Positions 46,995 through 57,112 of a DNA stretch of 64,000 nt are shown here, piece by piece (the stretch's first letter is position 1; every line of letters starts with the position of its first letter). Source of the stretch: an uncultured Planktomarina sp. (lineage in GTDB: Bacteria > Pseudomonadota > Alphaproteobacteria > Rhodobacterales > Rhodobacteraceae). The DNA is taken from the NCBI GenBank assembly GCA_905181815.1, contig CAJIZA010000001.1, positions 806,001 through 870,000 of the forward strand, read 5' to 3'. The position numbers and the translations under genes were made by a program. The notes beneath the pieces were generated by a model. The model saw only the letters and a list, made by a program, of their open reading frames with translations, was not told where the DNA came from and searched no databases.

Positions 46995-47746
46995 TCACCT
47001 GAGCCGTAACCTTAATGCCTTGAGAAGCACATCCAGGCTTGCCTCGCGCAGGGTGAGGCTGGCGTCAAAAGCTCTGGTCTTTAGGTATTGAGATAGTTGC
47101 GCAATGACCAATCGATTGTTCATCATAAAACTGTGAGACACAGGCATTACCAAATGGTCACTCATCCCTTCCACACGGGTGCTCTTGACGGAGACTTTCC
47201 CATCATCCAGCCCATCAATGAAATTGAAATACACCGGGTTGAAACTGACCGTGCCGGCAATGATGCCCAGTGAAAAATTGGTCTTTGGCAAGCGGTTCGG
47301 AAAACTGCTGGAGTCCGTGCCCAATTGCCGCCCAGCTGGCCCATTGGCCCAATCAAAGACCGCCAGCCCCTGCATCGCATCTACCACCTCTGAGCCCTTA
47401 TTTGGCGGGCCTAGCATCAGCACATGGCCTAAGTTTTGGGCTTGGCCCAGGCCAAATAGGCCCGAACCATAATACCGCCCAAAGAATGGGTAACAAAATG
47501 GAACCGCCGCGCACCACAGTCCGCAACAGCCTCAGGCAAAGTTTCACTCACCAAAGCCTCAATCGGCTTGCAACGTGTAGAAAATTCTGGGTTCACCACG
47601 TGATACCCCTGCCCCCGCAGGCTCCGCGCCATCAAAGCAAAAGAGACTTCGCTGCGGGCCAACCCATGCAGCAAGATCACACAGTCTTGCGCAAAGGCAC
47701 AATTGGGCAGCAACAGGCCGAAGGAGATTAAAAGGGGTTTGAGCAT
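46995..47746 (-). pseudogene. Alpha/beta hydrolase (lipase-like), frameshifted
   Basis: Two minus-strand frames make one secreted alpha/beta hydrolase. The first (47746 to 47429) has a signal peptide (LISFGLLLPNCAFAQ), the oxyanion segment VILLHGLARS and the nucleophile elbow THSLGGI. The second (47423 on) continues with MLGPPNKGSEVVD, which follows the elbow in the family, and has a late VSHSFMMNN histidine. An A added in the run at 47434-47437 (TTTT on the plus strand) restores KPKNLGHVLMLGPPN and joins them to about 250 residues. The lesion is a -1 shift in a 4-base run, so either decay or a base-calling slip is possible. Confidence 0.8.
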
Positions 47747-47794
47747 GACTTAGAAATAGTCGCCACTGCTGGACCTTTAAAGAGCAACTCCAAC

Positions 47795-47824
47795 AAAAAG
47801 GCCCACGACAAGCGCGGGCCTTTT
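47795..47824 (-). terminator. Intrinsic terminator of groES-groEL
   Basis: AAAAGGCCCGCG and CGTGGGCCTTTT pair (one G-U) over CTTGT on the minus strand and run into T5. It lies 31 bases after the groEL stop. Confidence 0.85.
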
Positions 47825-47854
47825 CAAAAAACAGGTCGTAAATGACCGGCTGAT

Positions 47855-49519
<1,665 letters not shown>

Positions 49520-49556
49520 CTAAAAATTTCAATTTAAAAACTCGTCCTTGGGGATC

Positions 49557-49844
49557 TTAGGAGATCACACCCAGGATATCGCTTTCTTTCATGATCAACA
49601 GATCTTTGCCGTCGACGGACACTTCCGTACCGGACCATTTTCCGAACAGAACTTTGTCACCTTTTTTGACGTCCAAAGCGATGCGATCGCCATTGTCATC
49701 ACGCAAACCTGCGCCCGCGGACACAATGATGCCTTCCGCTGGTTTTTCTTTTGCGTTGTCTGGGATGATCAAGCCACCCGCAGTTTTTTCTTCGCCTTCA
49801 ACGCGTTCGACAAGAACACGGTCATGCAGAGGGGTAAATGCCAT
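49557..49844 (-). CDS. groS: Co-chaperonin GroES
   Basis: A 95-residue lid of Gro[22 protein letters not shown] starts the fold, with the mobile loop in [32 protein letters not shown] ends it. ATG at 49844; eight more codons upstream are open but the family starts here. A CIRCE element and a sigma-70-type promoter precede it. Confidence 0.97.
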   Translation of the reverse strand: MAFTPLHDRVLVERVEGEEKTAGGLIIPDNAKEKPAEGIIVSAGAGLRDDNGDRIALDVKKGDKVLFGKWSGTEVSVDGKDLLIMKESDILGVIS

Positions 49845-49881
49845 CTTTGTAGCTCCTAGCTGGCTCAAAGTTAAACTTAAA

Positions 49882-49908
49882 TTAGCACTCGGGTACTCCG
49901 AGTGATAA
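49882..49908. promoter_or_regulatory. CIRCE element (HrcA operator)
   Basis: TTAGCACTC-N9-GAGTGATAA, one base off the CIRCE consensus in the right arm (A for C in GTGCTAA). It lies in the groES leader right after the predicted transcription start, the usual place for HrcA repression of groESL. Confidence 0.85.
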
Positions 49909-49915
49909 CTAGCTT

Positions 49916-49944
49916 GATTTATGGACTCTGACTGCCAGTGTCAA
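49916..49944 (-). promoter_or_regulatory. Predicted sigma-70 promoter of groES-groEL
   Basis: On the minus strand TTGACA (49939-49944) and TAAATC (49916-49921) are 17 bases apart. The CIRCE site begins 7 bases downstream, so HrcA would cover the start point. Confidence 0.6.
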
Positions 49945-50073
49945 CGGGCAATTTCAAAAAATTTCTATGCGCTGAACACACCACTTAAGAGCGGAATTTG
50001 CAGCAAAATTGACTTAAAATATTTGATAGAATATTTAAATATTAAATTAATATGTTTTTAACAAAGCTATTTA

Positions 50074-50717
50074 ATGGCGTAAAATTTTTTTTGAGCGATT
50101 CCCTTTGCCGCTGCGCTCACCGCTTGTAGCAGTGCCGAAGATACCACTGATACAACAACTGCAGCCGCGGCCCAGATTGCGACTTCGGGCGTTAACTTGG
50201 CCTCAATCGCCACCTTTTCAGACCGGCAACAGCTCGATGACCCTGCTGCAAAACGGAAAAGTCTCCTTCGATAAGAATGAAGTAATCAATGTAAAGGCGA
50301 ATCTACTGAGTGCTACCCTCTCCAGAAATAGAAAAATTTTCACTTTCGGTGTTGAAATTTTAGAAAAAAGGTCGCCACAAAATGGGGTGCCGAAGCGGGG
50401 CATTATTCTGGACGCGTTAATGGCAAGGACATTTACCTGAAGCCAAAAAAAAACGAGCTAGGGCAACTCTTGAGTCGCCTCCTGTGACCGCCTTGAGATC
50501 AAAGGCCGCAATTCGTCTTACACCGTTTGTTGTGTACTGCCGATCTATGGCTACGAGACAGCGGACACAACCGTGGCAGCGGCAACGGGCACCGCCACCC
50601 ACATAGGCAGCTGCCGCCTGTCGTTGCAAATGCCAACCACAGGCAAGTGACGTAAGCTTAATGCCAACTTGTTCGTCGACTTTAGCAATCAAACATTCGG
50701 CGGCTTGATGAAAATCA
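50074..50717 (+). pseudogene. Degraded TbpB-like lipoprotein (beta-barrel solute-binding type)
   Basis: No intact gene lies in the roughly 800 bases between groES and the next gene, but protein-like pieces do. An ATG at 50074 meets in-frame TAA and TGA, then the same frame gives AIPFAAALTACSS, a lipobox with LTAC. The frame then shifts: NSSMTLLQNGKVSFDKNEV follows in another. Further on GTATHIGSCRLSLQMPTTG, a TGA stop, and LNANLFVDFSNQTFGGLM resemble the alternating strands of TbpB-like surface lipoproteins. The order lipobox, linker, barrel strands fits one gene with at least four lesions. Family assignment is by eye. The rest of the gap is AT-rich with the CIRCE and promoter sites. Confidence 0.5.
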
Positions 50718-50732
50718 GCACAGCGCGGGGCC

Positions 50733-51386
50733 TTAAGACCAATCTTCAAGACCTTTGCGGCCCGCAGGGGTCAGAGCATAAACCCCTGTCTCGACCTTCT
50801 CAAACCATCCGTAGACATTATTGCGCATCAAGGCCGTTGCAGGGGGCACGCCAGTGGCTCTCGCGACAATGGCTCCTTTTTCCGGCCCTGTATGAGCCAG
50901 ATAAGTCGCACATTTCAACGCATCTTGCCGATATCCCGTCACCAGCCCATGCCGCGTGGCCCCGCCTTCGTTCGGATCCCCCTCCAGCCGGTCAAAGGCC
51001 TTGATGATCCGCTTGGCTTTGCGAAGATTCTTACGCGGGGCGTAGGGTCCCGGCGCACAATGTTGCTCAACAAAAAAATCGCGTGGCCTCAGCGTCAAGA
51101 GCCCAAGGCCCAGTCGCCGGCAGAGCGTCAGATTGGCCTTCAATCGCTTCATTCCGGCCTTTCCTTCGGGCCGCAGCACGGCAATGTAAACATCATCCAC
51201 AAGTTTTAAACGCTCCAAAGCCTGGTGAAACAATGTGAGAGAAAAGGCCAGTTTCAACTCAATGATTACCGCTGGCTCGGCGCCGCGACGAGCCATGACG
51301 TCTGCCGCACCAACCTCCCCCTTTACCTCATAGCCCTGGGCTTCAAAATGCGCTTTTATGGGCGCGTATAGGTCGCTTTCCTTCAT
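50733..51386 (-). CDS. DUF2161 family PD-(D/E)XK-type phosphodiesterase
   Basis: A 217-residue protein of the DUF2161 family. The segment MARRGAEPAVIIELKLAFS has the E-x-K pattern of PD-(D/E)XK nucleases after an upstream Asp (AADVMA), and the C-terminal part is a winged-helix-like domain. It may cut DNA or be an inactive relative; no partner methylase is seen. ATG at 51386 has GAAGGA upstream. Confidence 0.75.
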   Translation of the reverse strand: MKESDLYAPIKAHFEAQGYEVKGEVGAADVMARRGAEPAVIIELKLAFSLTLFHQALERLKLVDDVYIAVLRPEGKAGMKRLKANLTLCRRLGLGLLTLRPRDFFVEQHCAPGPYAPRKNLRKAKRIIKAFDRLEGDPNEGGATRHGLVTGYRQDALKCATYLAHTGPEKGAIVARATGVPPATALMRNNVYGWFEKVETGVYALTPAGRKGLEDWS

Positions 51387-51495
51387 AGATCCTTCATGCA
51401 GCAAATGCGCGGAAAGGTCCAACCTTAGCCGGGTGACAATCACAATTTCGCCGCCTATAAGGGCGCAAATTCAATGACCGCCCAAGGATTATGTT

Positions 51496-52413
51496 ATGAT
51501 CAACGTATTTGGCCACAAAGCTCCCGACACAGACAGTACCGGAAGCGCCATCATTTGGGCCTGGTATCTCACTGAGATGAAAGGCCAAGTCGCCCAAGCG
51601 GTTCTGCTCGGCGCGCCCAATACAGAAGCTACTTTCGTGACGCAGCGCTGGGGCTTTGAGACGCCCGAAATTATCGCCGACGTGGGCGACAACGCGCCGG
51701 TGGTTATCGTGGACACCAACAATCCCGCCGAGCTACCCAGCAGTATCAATCAAGCCGATATTTTGGCAATCATTGATCATCACAAGCTAGTTGGCGGGCT
51801 AGAAACCAAAGGACCAATTTCAATTACCATCCGCCCCTTAGCCTGCACCGCGACCATCATGCATGATCTCATGGGCGATGATGCGGCGCGGATGCCAGAG
51901 GCGATTAAGGGGGTGATGTTGTCCTGTATTTTGTCTGACACCTTGGCGTTCCGCAGCCCGACAACTACGCCGCAGGACAAAGCCCTGGCCGAAGGTCTGG
52001 CCGCTGATTTGAACCTATCCATTGCGGATTACGCCGCTGAGATGTTCGCCGCGAAATCTGATGTCTCTGCCTTCTCGGATTCGGAGCTTTTACGCATGGA
52101 CAGCAAGGAATATACCGTCAACGGCACGAAATTCCGCGTCTCTGTTCTGGAAACCACCTCCCCGAAGATGGTTCTAGACCGCAAAGCAAGCCTCATGGCG
52201 ACGATGCCATCTGTGGCACAGGAAGATGCGGTGGATCATGTGTTGCTCTTCGTGGTCGACATCTTGAATGAACAAGCAACGATGTTGATCCCCAATGCCA
52301 CCGTGCAAACTGTGGCAGAAAAATCTTTTGGCGCCACAGTCACGGGCGATACCGTGGTCTTGTCCGGGGTAATGAGCCGTAAAAAACAGATCATCCCCAA
52401 CCTTAAACTTTAA
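51496..52413 (+). CDS. ppaC: Manganese-dependent inorganic pyrophosphatase
   Basis: A 305-residue family II pyrophosphatase of the DHH class. FGHKAPDTDS, VDTNN, AIIDHHK and the C-terminal SRKKQ motif bind two Mn ions and pyrophosphate. Family II enzymes are common in Roseobacter genomes. AAGGA precedes the ATG. It is 18 bases before a HAD hydrolase gene on the same strand. Confidence 0.95.
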   Translation: MINVFGHKAPDTDSTGSAIIWAWYLTEMKGQVAQAVLLGAPNTEATFVTQRWGFETPEIIADVGDNAPVVIVDTNNPAELPSSINQADILAIIDHHKLVGGLETKGPISITIRPLACTATIMHDLMGDDAARMPEAIKGVMLSCILSDTLAFRSPTTTPQDKALAEGLAADLNLSIADYAAEMFAAKSDVSAFSDSELLRMDSKEYTVNGTKFRVSVLETTSPKMVLDRKASLMATMPSVAQEDAVDHVLLFVVDILNEQATMLIPNATVQTVAEKSFGATVTGDTVVLSGVMSRKKQIIPNLKL

Positions 52414-52431
52414 CTGAACCGAAGGTCTTCC

Positions 52432-53304
52432 ATGACACGAATTATCACGTCCCTTTCGGACATTTCCGAGTGCTATGATGCACTATTTTGTGACCTCTGG
52501 GGCTGCGTTCATGATGGGTTGGCGCCTTTTGAGGAGGCCGTGGCGGCGATGCAGGCCTTCCGCGCAAGGGGCGGCACGGTGATGCTGGTGACCAACGCCC
52601 CGCGCGCCCGTGCGCCGGTACGCCGACAATTGGAACGGCTCGGCGTTCCCATCGATGCCTATGACGGTATCGCGACCTCCGGTGACAGCGCCCGCGCTGC
52701 GATGTTGCGCGGTGCGGTGGGCGAGAAGGTGTATTTTATCGGCCAGCCGCATGATCAGGATTTTTTCGCACCACTGGAGCTGATTGAAAACCCCATTATG
52801 ATTTCGCAAGTGCCCTTGGAGCAGGCCGAGGGGATAGTCTGCTGCGGGCCTTTTGACCCGCTGGCTAATCCAGAAGAGATGCGGGCGCAATTTTTGCAGG
52901 CTAAGACCCGCGGCCTAAAATTGCTCTGCGCCAACCCCGATATTGTGGTGGACCGCGGCGAGACACGCGAATGGTGCGCTGGAGCTTTGGGCAAACTCTA
53001 CACGGAGATGGGCGGCGAGAGCCTCTACTTCGGCAAACCGCATCCCCCCATATATGATTTGGCACGCAGGCGGCTCCAGGCTTTGGGCAAAGACATTCCC
53101 AACAGCCGCATACTGTGCGTCGGTGACGGAATTTTGACCGACATTGCTGGGGCGATCGGCGAAGATATTGATTCGCTCTTTATCACTGGTGGCTTGGCCG
53201 CCCGCGAAACCCAAACCACGGATCAACCCGACCCGGCGGCTCTGATGGCCTATTTAGCCAAGGAAGTGCGGCGACCGACCTATTCCATCGGAAAATTACG
53301 CTGA
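52432..53304 (+). CDS. HAD-superfamily hydrolase, TIGR01459 type
   Basis: A 290-residue class IIA HAD phosphatase. The nucleophile motif DLWGCVHDG is near the N terminus, motif II MLVTNAPR, and the later FGKPHPPIYDLA and CVGDGILTDIAGA motifs complete the active site. Its substrate is not known; NagD-like phosphatases act on nucleotides or sugar phosphates. It follows ppaC by 18 bases. Confidence 0.85.
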   Translation: MTRIITSLSDISECYDALFCDLWGCVHDGLAPFEEAVAAMQAFRARGGTVMLVTNAPRARAPVRRQLERLGVPIDAYDGIATSGDSARAAMLRGAVGEKVYFIGQPHDQDFFAPLELIENPIMISQVPLEQAEGIVCCGPFDPLANPEEMRAQFLQAKTRGLKLLCANPDIVVDRGETREWCAGALGKLYTEMGGESLYFGKPHPPIYDLARRRLQALGKDIPNSRILCVGDGILTDIAGAIGEDIDSLFITGGLAARETQTTDQPDPAALMAYLAKEVRRPTYSIGKLR

Positions 53305-53327
53305 CGGCCTCTTGATTTATCTCCGTT

Positions 53328-53377
53328 AAGGTAATAATGTTGCGCATACAACATAACAACGTTGCAATTATTACCTT
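53328..53377. promoter_or_regulatory. Long dyad upstream of the MaoC-type gene
   Basis: AAGGTAATAA (53328-53337) and TTATTACCTT (53368-53377) are perfect complements separated by 30 bases, and inside is TGTTG-CGCATA-CAACA, a second small stem. The outer arm ends 10 bases before the ATG of the next gene. It may be a regulator site or an RNA structure that controls translation; neither is proved. Confidence 0.4.
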
Positions 53378-53387
53378 TAGGTGCGAG

Positions 53388-53831
53388 ATGCTCGACAACA
53401 TGCCCCGCGGCACAATTTGTATAGAAGATATTGAAATCGGCATGACCCGGCATCTGCGCAAAGTTGTGACAGATCGGGACATTGAAATGTTTGCCGAGGT
53501 TTCCACCGATTACAACCCGGTTCATCTTGATGATGATTACGCCAATGACACAATTTTCGAGGGCCGAATTGCCCATGGCATGTTAACCGCAGGCTTAATC
53601 TCCGCAGTGATTGGCGAGCAATTACCTGGCCATGGCACCGTGTATCTGGGACAATCACTGAAGTTCCTGGCGCCTGTACGCCCCGGCGATCTAGTCACAG
53701 CTCAGGTGAAAGTGGTCGATATCGATCTAGGTCGCCGCCGAGTCAAGCTGGACACCCATTGCTCAATTGATGGCAAAAAGGTGTTGGCTGGCGAGGCCAC
53801 CGTCTTAGCCCCTTCTCGAAAATTCGACTAA
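53388..53831 (+). CDS. MaoC-family dehydratase
   Basis: A 147-residue hotdog enzyme, similar to (R)-specific enoyl-CoA hydratase (PhaJ). The catalytic pair is in DYNPVHLDDDYANDTIFEGRIAHGML. In roseobacters this gene may serve polyhydroxyalkanoate or fatty-acid metabolism. ATG at 53388; the frame is open to 53337 but the homology begins here. An inverted repeat lies upstream. Confidence 0.88.
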   Translation: MLDNMPRGTICIEDIEIGMTRHLRKVVTDRDIEMFAEVSTDYNPVHLDDDYANDTIFEGRIAHGMLTAGLISAVIGEQLPGHGTVYLGQSLKFLAPVRPGDLVTAQVKVVDIDLGRRRVKLDTHCSIDGKKVLAGEATVLAPSRKFD

Positions 53832-53892
53832 AACGCCACCGTTTCATCCGCCACAGCTTGCTCTGAACAATCTCGCGCGATAGGGGGAATTC

Positions 53893-54840
53893 ATGAGGCG
53901 TTTTCAAACCAATCTCGTAGAACAGGATGCCCGTGGTGCGGCCGCGGCAATCGGCAATTTTGATGGCGTGCATTTGGGCCATCAAGCGGTGATCGATGTC
54001 GCCCGTGCCGCTGCTGACCAAAGCGGTGCGCACTTGGGTATCCTCACCTTTGAGCCACACCCCCGCAGTTTTTTTGCTAAAAAAAATGGTACTGACCTAC
54101 TACCTTTTCGCTTGATGAATGCGGAGGCCCGCGCGCATCGACTGGAGAAGCTGGGGGTAGAGATCCTTCTGGAGCTACCCTTCGATCAAGCACTTTGTGA
54201 CCTGAGTGACTGGGACTTCTGCAAAGAAATTTTAAGCGACGGGTTCGGTCTCACTCATGTGGTGGTTGGCGCTGATTTCCGCTTTGGCAAAGGCCGATCA
54301 GGAACAGCGCAAACACTCACAGATCATGGACAACGCCTTGGTTTTGAAGTGACTATTGCCAATCTAAAAAATTATGAGGCTGAAATCATCAGCTCAACTA
54401 ATATTCGCAAAGCGCTTGCAGCCGCAGATCCACAGCGCGCCGCCGCAATGCTGGGACATTGGCACCGGCTCGAAGGTGCGGTTGAACATGGCGAGAAGCG
54501 CGGACGTGAACTCGGGTATCCCACGGCCAATATGTCCATTGAGGGGCTGCAACCGCCGACCTTTGGCGTCTATGCGGTTTTGGTAGATGTACTCACCGGC
54601 CCCCATAAAGGCTGCTATCATGGTGCTGCCTCTATTGGTGTGCGACCGATGTTTGGGGGCAATCGCCCGAATTGTGAAACATTTATTTTTGATTTCAAAG
54701 GGGATCTGTACGGAGAAACACTATCAGTCGGTTTGGTCGCCTATTTGCGCAGTGAAAAGACGTTTGGGGGACTTGAGGCATTGATTGCGCAGATGGATGC
54801 CGATTGCAGCCAAGCCCGCCACATTTTGGACCGCCTATGA
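53893..54840 (+). CDS. ribF: Bifunctional riboflavin kinase/FAD synthetase
   Basis: A 315-residue enzyme that makes FMN and FAD. The N-terminal nucleotidyl-transferase domain has GNFDGVHLGHQ and FEPHPRSFF, and the C-terminal flavokinase domain has GYPTANMS and GVRPMFGG. No FMN-riboswitch fold is recognised upstream. It overlaps the next gene by 4 bases. Confidence 0.95.
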   Translation: MRRFQTNLVEQDARGAAAAIGNFDGVHLGHQAVIDVARAAADQSGAHLGILTFEPHPRSFFAKKNGTDLLPFRLMNAEARAHRLEKLGVEILLELPFDQALCDLSDWDFCKEILSDGFGLTHVVVGADFRFGKGRSGTAQTLTDHGQRLGFEVTIANLKNYEAEIISSTNIRKALAAADPQRAAAMLGHWHRLEGAVEHGEKRGRELGYPTANMSIEGLQPPTFGVYAVLVDVLTGPHKGCYHGAASIGVRPMFGGNRPNCETFIFDFKGDLYGETLSVGLVAYLRSEKTFGGLEALIAQMDADCSQARHILDRL

Positions 54841-55301
54841 GCGCCACCTCAAACCCAAAGCCTATGCGCCCAAAATTTTGGGAGACTGTACCGCTGTCCA
54901 AGATGACCGAAGCTGAATGGGAAGCGCTATGTGACGGCTGTGGTCGCTGTTGCCTAAACAAGCTTGAAGATCCCGACACCAGGCATGTTGCACTCACCCG
55001 CATTGCCTGTCGTCTGCTCGACAATGAGACCTGCCAATGCTCTCAATATACCATCCGACAGAACTTCGTGCCAGAATGTATCCGAATGACCTCTGAAACC
55101 ATTGAGCAACATGCCTATTGGCTTCCAAATACTTGCGCATATAAACGATTGTATGAAGGCAAAGAAATTCCAGACTGGCACCCACTACGCAGCGGGACTG
55201 TTCAATCGGTGCATGATGCGGGCATATCTGTGCAAGGCTGGACGATACCGGAATTTGAAGTGCCTGAAGAGGAATGGGAAGACCACATAATTGAGGATTA
55301 A
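54837..55301 (+). CDS. YcgN/UPF0260 family cysteine-cluster protein
   Basis: A 154-residue protein of the YkgJ/YcgN type. FWETVPLSKMTEAEWEALCDGCGRCCLNKLED has the Cys cluster CxxCxxCC that may bind iron-sulfur or zinc, and further cysteines (CQCSQY, ECIRM, CAYKRL) complete the ligand set. Role unknown. It overlaps ribF by 4 bases and precedes the threonine aldolase by 3. Confidence 0.88.
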   Translation: MSATSNPKPMRPKFWETVPLSKMTEAEWEALCDGCGRCCLNKLEDPDTRHVALTRIACRLLDNETCQCSQYTIRQNFVPECIRMTSETIEQHAYWLPNTCAYKRLYEGKEIPDWHPLRSGTVQSVHDAGISVQGWTIPEFEVPEEEWEDHIIED

Positions 55302-55304
55302 GCG

Positions 55305-56354
55305 ATGAATTTTGCATCTGATAACACTGGCCCCGTGCACCCTAGTGTGATGGCAGCACTCAATGCGGCAAATATGGGCTATGCCCTGCCCTACGGCGCT
55401 GATGATGCCACTGCACAGGCTGTGCAGGATATCCAAGATGTTTTCGAAGCCCCAGAGGCCGCGGTCTATCTGGTCTCGCTTGGGACGGCTGCTAATTCCT
55501 TGATCCTTGCCACGCTGTCTCAGCCCTGGGAGACGGTGTTTTGTCATACGGTTGCGCATATCCATGAGGATGAATGTAATGCGCCCGAATTTTATACCGG
55601 CGGGACCAAGCTCACACTAGTGCCCGGTGATAACGCGAAAATGACCGTGCAAAGCCTGCGCAAATCAATTTTAGCGGAAGAGACCCGCGGCGTGCATGGA
55701 CCGCAACGCGGCCCGGTTTCCCTCACCCAAGCCACAGAACGCGGCACGATCTATAGCCTGGCTGAAATTCAAGACATCTCCGCCACAGCTAAGGACTTTG
55801 GCCTCCCTCTGCATATGGACGGGGCGCGCTTCGCCAATGCCCTGCAAACCATTGGATGCAGCGCGGCAGAAATGACTTGGAAGTCAGGCGTTGATGCAGT
55901 CACGTTTGGTGGGACAAAAAATGGTTTAATGGCGGTGGAGGCGGTTGTCTTCTTCGATCCAAAACACGCTTGGGAGTTCGAGCTGCGGCGCAAACGCGGC
56001 GCACATCTATTTTCAAAGCACCGGTTTCTGGCTGCGCAAATGCAAGCCTATTTGGCCGGAGATCTTTGGCTCGACATGGCGGAAAAATCTAACGCCGCCT
56101 GCGCGAGACTGGCGCAAGGGCTCAAGCAAACACCAGGCGTTGTGCTCGATTTTGAACCACAGGCCAATATCATCTTCGCACAATGGTCGCGAGCTGCGCA
56201 TCAACGGCTGCATGCCGCGGATGCCAAATATTACGTCATGGCAGGCGATCATACCACCGGACCGGCCGATGAGCTTTTGCCCGCCCGTTTGGTTACAGAT
56301 TGGTCTGCAAGCCCAGATAATGTTGACCGCTTCCTAGAGATCTTACGTGGATAA
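55305..56354 (+). CDS. Low-specificity L-threonine aldolase/beta-eliminating lyase
   Basis: A 349-residue PLP enzyme that splits threonine-type beta-hydroxy amino acids into glycine and an aldehyde. FASDNTGPVHPSVMAAL begins it; HEDECNAPEF, HMDGARFANAL and the lysine in VTFGGTKNGLM are the active-site motifs. Last gene of the ribF group. It would produce glycine that the Gcv system (5.3-9.7 kb) can use. Confidence 0.9.
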   Translation: MNFASDNTGPVHPSVMAALNAANMGYALPYGADDATAQAVQDIQDVFEAPEAAVYLVSLGTAANSLILATLSQPWETVFCHTVAHIHEDECNAPEFYTGGTKLTLVPGDNAKMTVQSLRKSILAEETRGVHGPQRGPVSLTQATERGTIYSLAEIQDISATAKDFGLPLHMDGARFANALQTIGCSAAEMTWKSGVDAVTFGGTKNGLMAVEAVVFFDPKHAWEFELRRKRGAHLFSKHRFLAAQMQAYLAGDLWLDMAEKSNAACARLAQGLKQTPGVVLDFEPQANIIFAQWSRAAHQRLHAADAKYYVMAGDHTTGPADELLPARLVTDWSASPDNVDRFLEILRG

Positions 56355-56405
56355 AAAGCGCATAACCGGGCGCCGTTCTGCGCCGCCCAATTGTTTTTTC
56401 AGAGC

Positions 56406-57005
56406 TCAGAGCGCGCCTGAAAGCACGAGATCAAGATCTTCCAGACGATCTTGCCCCCAAAAGCGCTGATCTTTATCTGTAATATAGAACGGCGCACCAA
56501 AGACACCCGCGGCGACCGCATCTTCGGTATTTTTGGCATATTGCTCCGCAGAACCGATCATATCTTTATCTGCAAGGCTTGGATCAAAACCGGCAGCTTT
56601 GAGACAGTCTGCGATGACCTCAGACTGTGAAATATCTTTCTCTTCGGCCCAAACTGCACGCGTGAATCCATGCACCAAGGCTCCCAAATTTCCATCTCCA
56701 TAATTCAATGCGGCGATAACAGCATAGGAGGATGGCGCCATATTCACTGGAAAGAAGGCCGGTTGCAGATTGAGCGGCAGTTTGCGCTTTTTCGCCTGCC
56801 TCGGCAGCTCTTGTGCGCGCATTTCAAAACGGCTGATGTGACGATTCTTCGGTGGTACGCCGCCCGTACGGCTAAAGACAGTCATCAAATCCATGGGCTT
56901 GTAGGCAATCGTTGCCCCATGTTTTTGCACAATCTCTTCGAGCTCGGTGCCTGCCAAATAGGTAAAGGGAGAAATTGTCGCAAAAAAATAGTCAATATGT
57001 GCCAC
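56406..57005 (-). CDS. 2-hydroxychromene-2-carboxylate isomerase family protein
   Basis: A 199-residue DsbA/kappa-GST-fold protein. FFATISPFTYLAG with the active-site Ser, YKPMDLMTVFSRTGG and GVFGAPFYITDK are the family pattern. Known members isomerise naphthalene-pathway intermediates with glutathione, but many have unknown substrates. GTG at 57005 with AAGGTG upstream; the open frame further up is rejected. It is divergent from prs. Confidence 0.85.
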   Translation of the reverse strand: MAHIDYFFATISPFTYLAGTELEEIVQKHGATIAYKPMDLMTVFSRTGGVPPKNRHISRFEMRAQELPRQAKKRKLPLNLQPAFFPVNMAPSSYAVIAALNYGDGNLGALVHGFTRAVWAEEKDISQSEVIADCLKAAGFDPSLADKDMIGSAEQYAKNTEDAVAAGVFGAPFYITDKDQRFWGQDRLEDLDLVLSGAL

Positions 57006-57112
57006 GGACGTCACCTTTTTATGTATCAAACCTGTGATGAGCAGTAACCGCATGGTAAGCGATGTCAATAATATGCGACTCAGGCTCGCGGGTATCGTAG
57101 AGGGTAATACGA

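Noticed and set aside
50733..51386. DUF2161 nuclease-fold protein as part of a restriction or defence system
   Set aside because: No methylase, helicase or other defence gene is adjacent; neighbours are housekeeping genes.
53832..53892. FMN riboswitch before ribF
   Set aside because: Only 61 bases separate ribF from the MaoC gene, too few for an RFN element.
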